From positions 1 to 36,033 of the IMG/VR virus record IMGVR_UViG_3300032235_000666: a stretch of 36,033 nucleotides of DNA; one strand, written 5' to 3'. The translations under genes and the position numbers were made by a program. How positions within the stretch are numbered: the stretch's first letter is position 1; each line of letters begins with the position of its first letter. The DNA is from a virus. Positions 32,805 through 36,033 of this stretch are shown here, one piece after another. Under the pieces are notes generated by a model. That model was given only the letters and a program-made list of their open reading frames with translations, did no database searches and was not told where the DNA came from.

Positions 32805-33070
32805 TACTTAGTCAAGTCTTGATATAGTTCAAGTAGTCTAGCAGTAGGTTCCGTAATAGTCAAGATTTTGTCTGAGTGCATCATGAACTCAGTTTGTTTT
32901 GTATAATCAGATAACCAAGGTTCCAAGGTTAATGCAAGTCCCTCAACTTGAGGTTTTTTGACACCAAATGGATTTAGTAACTTACAATCAGGTTCACCGA
33001 GTTCAGACCCAATCTCTTCAATGGAAGTTATTAAAACATTACCATTAACTAAAACTAAAACTTTAATCAT
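32804..33070 (-). CDS. small beta-type protein, 88 aa, paralog of its upstream neighbour
   Basis: The product MIKVLVLVNGNVLITSIEE then has KLLNPFGV, LTLEPWL and KILTITEPTARLLELYQD. The spacing of these blocks matches the 116-aa protein encoded just upstream (IKIAVIKTG..., IISKVEE, VKPCTI, IKLKPWI, WVVTLVDP). The pattern of a short strand, a Gly turn, then an Ile/Val strand ending in Glu recalls Sm-like folds, but that is a guess. The start follows the neighbour's stop directly (TAAATG), and the stop overlaps the gp43 start. Confidence 0.78.
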   Translation of the reverse strand: MIKVLVLVNGNVLITSIEEIGSELGEPDCKLLNPFGVKKPQVEGLALTLEPWLSDYTKQTEFMMHSDKILTITEPTARLLELYQDLTK

Positions 33071-33421
33071 TTAGCAGTCCTCACACCCATCAGTTAAAAT
33101 TACATTATGTTCTTGAGTATCTTCAGTAACTTTTAAAATATCTTGAAGGTACATAGTATTCAGATCTTCAACTGGATCTACAAGAGTTACAACCCATTCT
33201 AAAGGAACTGGAAATCTTTCACCTTTACCCAAAGGTATCCATGGTTTTAATTTTATATCAAAAGATGTAAGACCAGTTTCTTCGTTTAGAGATGGATCTG
33301 TAGTGTGTATTGTACAAGGTTTTACGAAAAAATATCCTACAACCTTTTCTTCATAAACCATCTCTTCAACTTTACTTATAATCTGCTGTCCAGTTTTAAT
33401 GACGGCAATTTTAATAGACAT
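33071..33421 (-). CDS. small beta-type protein, 116 aa, paralog of its downstream neighbour
   Basis: The product MSIKIAVIKTGQQIISKVEE continues with VGYFFVKPCTIHTTD, LTSFDIKLKPWIP, VPLEWVVTLVDPVEDLNTMY and a C-terminal DGCEDC. It shares its block order with the 88-aa protein next door, so the pair probably arose by duplication. Such small proteins next to gp43 recur in marine T4-like phages without known function, as far as I recall. A Sm-like or similar small barrel fold is possible. The terminal cysteines could bind metal or form a redox pair. Confidence 0.8.
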   Translation of the reverse strand: MSIKIAVIKTGQQIISKVEEMVYEEKVVGYFFVKPCTIHTTDPSLNEETGLTSFDIKLKPWIPLGKGERFPVPLEWVVTLVDPVEDLNTMYLQDILKVTEDTQEHNVILTDGCEDC

Positions 33422-33423
33422 AA

Positions 33424-33651
33424 CTATTCACTATCACTATTTTCTTCAACAGATTGTTCGGGTTCGGGTTCTGGTTCCAATTCTGATGGGGAAGGTCCAT
33501 ATAAAAGTTGTATTGCTTCTAAACCACCAATTAATTTCATTAAATAATCTCTTTTGTTCTTTAATTGAACTTCTAGATTATTAATTTCTAAAACTAAAGT
33601 ATCTCTTTGTTTTTCTAAATCTTTACGAAGAAGTTCTTGTCTGTCTTCCAT
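33424..33651 (-). CDS. small coiled-coil protein, 75 aa
   Basis: The reading frame is open to 33756, but the start is ATG 33651, which has AAGGAGA 6 nt upstream and lies downstream of the promoter at 33673-33701. The product begins MEDRQELLRKDLEKQRDTL. It has heptad-like leucines (residues 7-45), then an acidic, Pro-Glu-rich tail ending SDSE. This looks like a short dimeric helix with a disordered tail. No family is recognised. It starts the transcription unit leading into gp43. Confidence 0.78.
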   Translation of the reverse strand: MEDRQELLRKDLEKQRDTLVLEINNLEVQLKNKRDYLMKLIGGLEAIQLLYGPSPSELEPEPEPEQSVEENSDSE

Positions 33652-33672
33652 AATAGTTCTCCTTTTACTAAA

Positions 33673-33701
33673 ATAATAACACAAATAAAAAAGGGAGTCA
33701 A
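33673..33701 (-). promoter_or_regulatory. sigma70-type promoter TTGACT-17-TATTAT
   Basis: TTGACT (33701-33696) and TATTAT (33678-33673), 17 bp apart, lie 22 nt before the coiled-coil gene. The -35 box is partly inside the 3' arm of the terminator at 33687-33726. It probably drives the gp43 block. Confidence 0.7.
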
Positions 33702-33726
33702 TCTGGTTTTTGCCAGAACTCCCTTT
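33687..33726 (-). terminator. rho-independent terminator overlapping a promoter
   Basis: On the minus strand a 9-bp stem (AAAGGGAGT with ACTCCCTTT) encloses a second stem CTGG/CCAG and is followed by a T run. It ends transcripts from hsp20 and the 60-aa gene. Confidence 0.85.
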
Positions 33727-33762
33727 AATAGCGCCGACGATATCAGGGGTAGCCAAATCTAT

Positions 33763-33945
33763 TTATTCTCCCCCGTCACCACCATCTCCACCAGCGCCAC
33801 CCCCAGAGCTTGAGGAAGACCTTTTAGGAACTGCCCTACCAGCACCAATATTAGTTACTCTATTTTTATCATAAACTTTATGGGGTTTTGCCATCTTAAA
33901 ACTTATGGTTTTAATTTCGGTAAGAAATTGGTGAAAAGTTTTCAT
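33763..33945 (-). CDS. small protein with T4-type capsid-targeting N-terminus, 60 aa
   Basis: The product begins MKTFHQFLTEI, very close to the T4 internal-protein packaging signal MKTYQEFIAEA. LTE fits the (I/L)xE cleavage rule of prohead protease gp21. After that come a short basic segment (KMAKPHKVYDKNRVTN) and a Gly/Ser/Asp-rich tail. I infer a head-internal peptide that is packaged, trimmed and perhaps injected. It lies between hsp20 and the terminator, after a run of ten A on its coding strand. Confidence 0.7.
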   Translation of the reverse strand: MKTFHQFLTEIKTISFKMAKPHKVYDKNRVTNIGAGRAVPKRSSSSSGGGAGGDGGDGGE

Positions 33946-33962
33946 AGAAGTTTTTTTTTTAT

Positions 33963-34397
33963 TTAGAGATAATCTTTCCTAGTATGATGTTCTGGAACAA
34001 TTTTACCAAGTTTGATACTCAGTAATCCATCTTCAAATGAAACTTCCCTCACTTCTGTGTCGTCAGATAATGTCCACGCTCTTTTAAAAGATCGTTGTGC
34101 TAACCCTTTATGAACGTAGTTAGTATCGGTTTCTTTATCCTCCTTCTGCCCCTCAACAAAAAGTTTCCCATACTCAGTGTACACATAAACTTCACTCTTC
34201 TTAAATCCAGCAAGTGCAATCTCCAAATGAGATTCCACATTACTCACTTGCACGAGATTATATGGTGGATAATTAGAAGTAGTTTCGTGAAGATTAAATA
34301 GACGATCAAAATATTCATCCATTCCAATGCTATTGCGAGTGATCCTATCCATTAGGGTAGGAAGATCCGCAGCAGTATACCTTGCGATATTAGTCAT
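33963..34397 (-). CDS. Hsp20-type small heat shock protein
   Basis: Small heat shock proteins form oligomers that hold unfolding proteins. The 144-aa product has an N-terminal arm (MTNIARYTAADLPTLMDR), an alpha-crystallin domain from about YNLVQVSNVESHLEIALAGF to LSDDTEVREVSFEDGLLSI, and a short tail. LFVEGQKED and AQRSFKRAW are typical strands. ATG 34397 has AAGGAGC upstream, so the longer frame to 34454 is not used. Marine T4-like phages often carry this gene near regA. A terminator separates it from regA, and a TATAAT-like element at 34456-34461 may be part of its promoter. Confidence 0.92.
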   Translation of the reverse strand: MTNIARYTAADLPTLMDRITRNSIGMDEYFDRLFNLHETTSNYPPYNLVQVSNVESHLEIALAGFKKSEVYVYTEYGKLFVEGQKEDKETDTNYVHKGLAQRSFKRAWTLSDDTEVREVSFEDGLLSIKLGKIVPEHHTRKDYL

Positions 34398-34472
34398 TAT
34401 AGTAGCTCCTTTAAAAGCGAGTTTGTGTTTTGTGGACCCTTTCGGCGTCCTCAATATTATATATCAATATAT

Positions 34473-34507
34473 AAAAAAATCGGCACGGTGTAAAACCGTA
34501 CCGATTT
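34473..34507 (-). terminator. rho-independent terminator after regA
   Basis: A 13-bp stem (AAATCGGTACGGT with ACCGTGCCGATTT, one G-U pair) is followed by a T run. It closes the gp62-regA transcript before hsp20. Confidence 0.88.
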
Positions 34508-34560
34508 GGGTATGTTCCGAACTCGTAGAGACCGCACGAAAGTCGCTACAAAGTTATTTA

Positions 34561-35001
34561 TCAGTCTTCTTGAACTTTACCTTTTTTAGAACCGATATTA
34601 TACTTTTGTTCTAAAATCCAATCACCCTTATCTTTATAAGAAAGTACTTTGATTTGATTAAGAGGTGCAATATCGGCAATTGATTCTGGATCAACCGCAG
34701 TAATAAGACCCCAATCACAAAGTAAACGTGCAATACGATTGCGACGTTGAACATCATTAACAGTAAGGTTTGCATGTTTGCCATCTAGAGCAAACAATTC
34801 CTTAAAGTGGGTAATATAGTACCTACCTTGTTTATGGAGAATATGGCAACTCTGATAGAGTTTTTTCTCCTTTCTTGATGCTACTCCGATACGGGTCAAA
34901 GTCTCACGAACTTTCAGAAAATCATCAGGTTCATTAAGAATAACTTCCACCATCATATCAGGTGTCCAATGCACTTGGGGTTCGATAGTTTGAGTAGTCA
35001 T
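34561..35001 (-). CDS. regA: RegA translational repressor
   Basis: RegA binds early mRNAs near their start codons and blocks translation, including that of replication genes. The 146-aa product follows the T4 protein closely by eye: MVEVILNEPDDFLKVRETLTRIGVA, YQSCHILHKQGRYYITHFKELFALDG, and RIARLLCDWGLI. A short N-terminal extension (MTTQTIEPQVHWTP) precedes the T4 start, and the C-terminus is longer and basic. Its place after gp62 matches the T4 order. The start overlaps the gp62 stop by 4 nt. Confidence 0.95.
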   Translation of the reverse strand: MTTQTIEPQVHWTPDMMVEVILNEPDDFLKVRETLTRIGVASRKEKKLYQSCHILHKQGRYYITHFKELFALDGKHANLTVNDVQRRNRIARLLCDWGLITAVDPESIADIAPLNQIKVLSYKDKGDWILEQKYNIGSKKGKVQED

Positions 35002-35378
35002 TTTGTTCCGCCAATTTCAAGTTTTTGTTTAATAAAATCGAGTTGTGATTTTGATAAAATATTCAAAGCCTGGGATGCTTTTTCATTACTATAACCATAG
35101 TAACTTTTAACGCATTCTAAATCTTTGACCTTATCTTTTCTGAGCCAAGGAGAAAATCTCTTTCGCTTCCTCAGAGTATTTATATAAAATGAATATTGCA
35201 TATCTTTATCAAGATGATGATACTTATTCATTTCATTTGCGAATAAAATACAATCAATATGTCCAGAAAGGAATTTATTGATAATATAAGGAGAATATTC
35301 CTTCTTAAGTGAAGGATCTTGATCTATTAGATTATCCTTCGTCTGATTGATCGAGTTTAACCAGTCCTTCAGTTCCAT
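34998..35378 (-). CDS. 62: clamp loader small subunit, T4 gp62
   Basis: gp62 joins gp44 to load the sliding clamp gp45 onto DNA. The 126-aa product begins MELKDWLNSINQTKDNL, has SGHIDCILFANEMNKYHHLD and KRKRFSPWLRKDKVKDLE, and ends with VKSYYGYSNEKASQALNIL. This pattern is characteristic of gp62 in marine T4-like phages, where it is shorter than in T4. Its first 47 nt overlap the end of the methylase gene, an unusual length of overlap for this genome. regA follows. Confidence 0.9.
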   Translation of the reverse strand: MELKDWLNSINQTKDNLIDQDPSLKKEYSPYIINKFLSGHIDCILFANEMNKYHHLDKDMQYSFYINTLRKRKRFSPWLRKDKVKDLECVKSYYGYSNEKASQALNILSKSQLDFIKQKLEIGGTK

Positions 35379-36033
35379 AATTAAAAAGTAAAAGTTCTTT
35401 GCGATGTTTTTGTTCCCTCATATATTCTCCAACAGAACGCATCGTATAAGTCAAATCAAACTCAGTGGCGTTCCAATTTTTAAACCGATCTTTTACAAGT
35501 TGATCTGTATTATAACTTACCAACATGTCCATATTAGTATTAGAATTGCAATCAATAGCAAAATTATCGTGATCAAATCCTTTGTGCATTGATCCCTTAC
35601 GCCCATAGAGATTATCCTTAATGTCATAAGGAGGATCGAGATACATAAAAGCACCTTTGTTTCCATCCATCAAATAATCATAAGAGCGATTAGTTATACG
35701 CCACTTGGAAATTAGTTTTGAATATTCAGGAAGTTTCTCAATTCCTCGCAATGAAAAATTGCTTTGTGACGCTTGAGCAGAAAATGATGAACTTTCCGTG
35801 AGACCAGAGAATGAACACTTATTGACAATATAGAAAGCAACAGCACGATCAAGACTTGGTAGGTCCATTTCATTTACGTGTTCCTTTGATTTGAGGAAGA
35901 GTTCCCTTGCAAGTTCAGGAGTATTGTAAGCAACTTTACAATCAACCAATTCATTCTTCAGATCATTACCAAACATCTGGAGTTGTTGCCAGAAGTTTAC
36001 AAGAGGTTCATAAAGGTCATTTACCCAAATATC
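35332..36033 (-). CDS. dam: Dam-like DNA adenine methylase (5' end cut by window)
   Basis: D12-class adenine N6-methyltransferases modify DNA, commonly at GATC. The frame is open to the right edge, beginning with DIWVNDLYEPLVNFWQQLQ, which fits the N-terminal segment after the SAM motif. The catalytic motif is DPPY in MYLDPPYD, and CSFSGLTESSSFSAQ also fits the family. The SAM-binding FxG motif should lie just outside the window. The C-terminus reads through 47 nt of the gp62 start. In T4 the clamp-loader genes are adjacent, so the methylase next to gp62 is a local difference. Confidence 0.87.
   Translation of the reverse strand, partial: DIWVNDLYEPLVNFWQQLQMFGNDLKNELVDCKVAYNTPELARELFLKSKEHVNEMDLPSLDRAVAFYIVNKCSFSGLTESSSFSAQASQSNFSLRGIEKLPEYSKLISKWRITNRSYDYLMDGNKGAFMYLDPPYDIKDNLYGRKGSMHKGFDHDNFAIDCNSNTNMDMLVSYNTDQLVKDRFKNWNATEFDLTYTMRSVGEYMREQKHRKELLLFNYGTEGLVKLDQSDEG

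Noticed and set aside
33652-33756. N-terminal extension of the coiled-coil protein
   Set aside because: The extra codons come from the terminator and promoter; the ATG at 33651 has a strong ribosome binding site.
33760-33767. AATAAATA late-promoter-like octamer
   Set aside because: It overlaps the stop of the 60-aa gene, just ahead of a strong terminator and over 100 nt from the next start, so it would make no useful transcript.
34398-34454. N-terminal extension of Hsp20 to 34454
   Set aside because: A good ribosome binding site (AAGGAGC) precedes the ATG at 34397, and the extra codons lie in the leader after the regA terminator.

Overview
The window looks like part of the genome of a T4-like marine myovirus (cyanophage or pelagiphage type). 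It carries the T4 replication core in recognisable order: clamp loader gp62, RegA, family B DNA polymerase gp43, UvsX, gp41 helicase, gp61 primase, NrdA and NrdB. It also carries genes typical of marine T4-like phages: Hsp20, MazG, several 2OG-Fe(II) oxygenases and two tRNAs. Every supported gene lies on the minus strand, so transcription runs from high to low coordinates. The sequence is AT-rich. No photosynthesis gene is present, so the host cannot be fixed from this window.

Layout in transcription order. (1) 36033-33424: a Dam-like methylase cut by the window edge, gp62, regA, a strong terminator, hsp20, a small protein with a T4-type capsid-targeting N-terminus, and a coiled-coil protein behind its own sigma70 promoter. 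(2) 33421-26677: two small related beta-type proteins, gp43, a 54-aa gene, an unknown gene, uvsX, a 2OG oxygenase and gp41, tightly packed with overlapping stops and starts. (3) 26671-14248: a roughly 12-kb accessory cassette for carbohydrate chemistry. It holds a 2OG oxygenase, a full-length DegT aminotransferase, a short UDP-sugar dehydrogenase, an SDR epimerase, a second oxygenase, a sulfotransferase, a half-length DegT protein, six tandem GT25-like glycosyltransferase paralogs, an amidinotransferase and a full-length UDP-sugar dehydrogenase. (4) 14199-13503: mazG and tRNA-Ala/tRNA-Leu, each unit with a sigma70-type promoter. (5) 13470-6729: late virion-type genes, most preceded by a T4 late promoter (NATAAATA). 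(6) 6697-2166: gp61-nrdA-nrdB from one promoter, ended by a terminator. (7) 2101-1: a Lys/Ala-rich acidic-ended protein, small genes, a GIY-YIG-like protein, and the start of a secreted protein leaving the window.

The most notable system is the carbohydrate cassette. Its gene content suggests the phage makes or modifies a glycan that could be aminated, oxidised, sulfated and possibly amidinated, with six diverging glycosyltransferases, some with eroded acidic motifs. The regulatory layout is also striking. Three terminators run directly into late promoters, so the U-tract supplies the first T of TATAAATA. At three places the upstream gene's TGA stop codon lies inside the -35 box of the next promoter. 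Two proteins carry a T4 internal-protein-like packaging signal with a gp21-type cleavage site.
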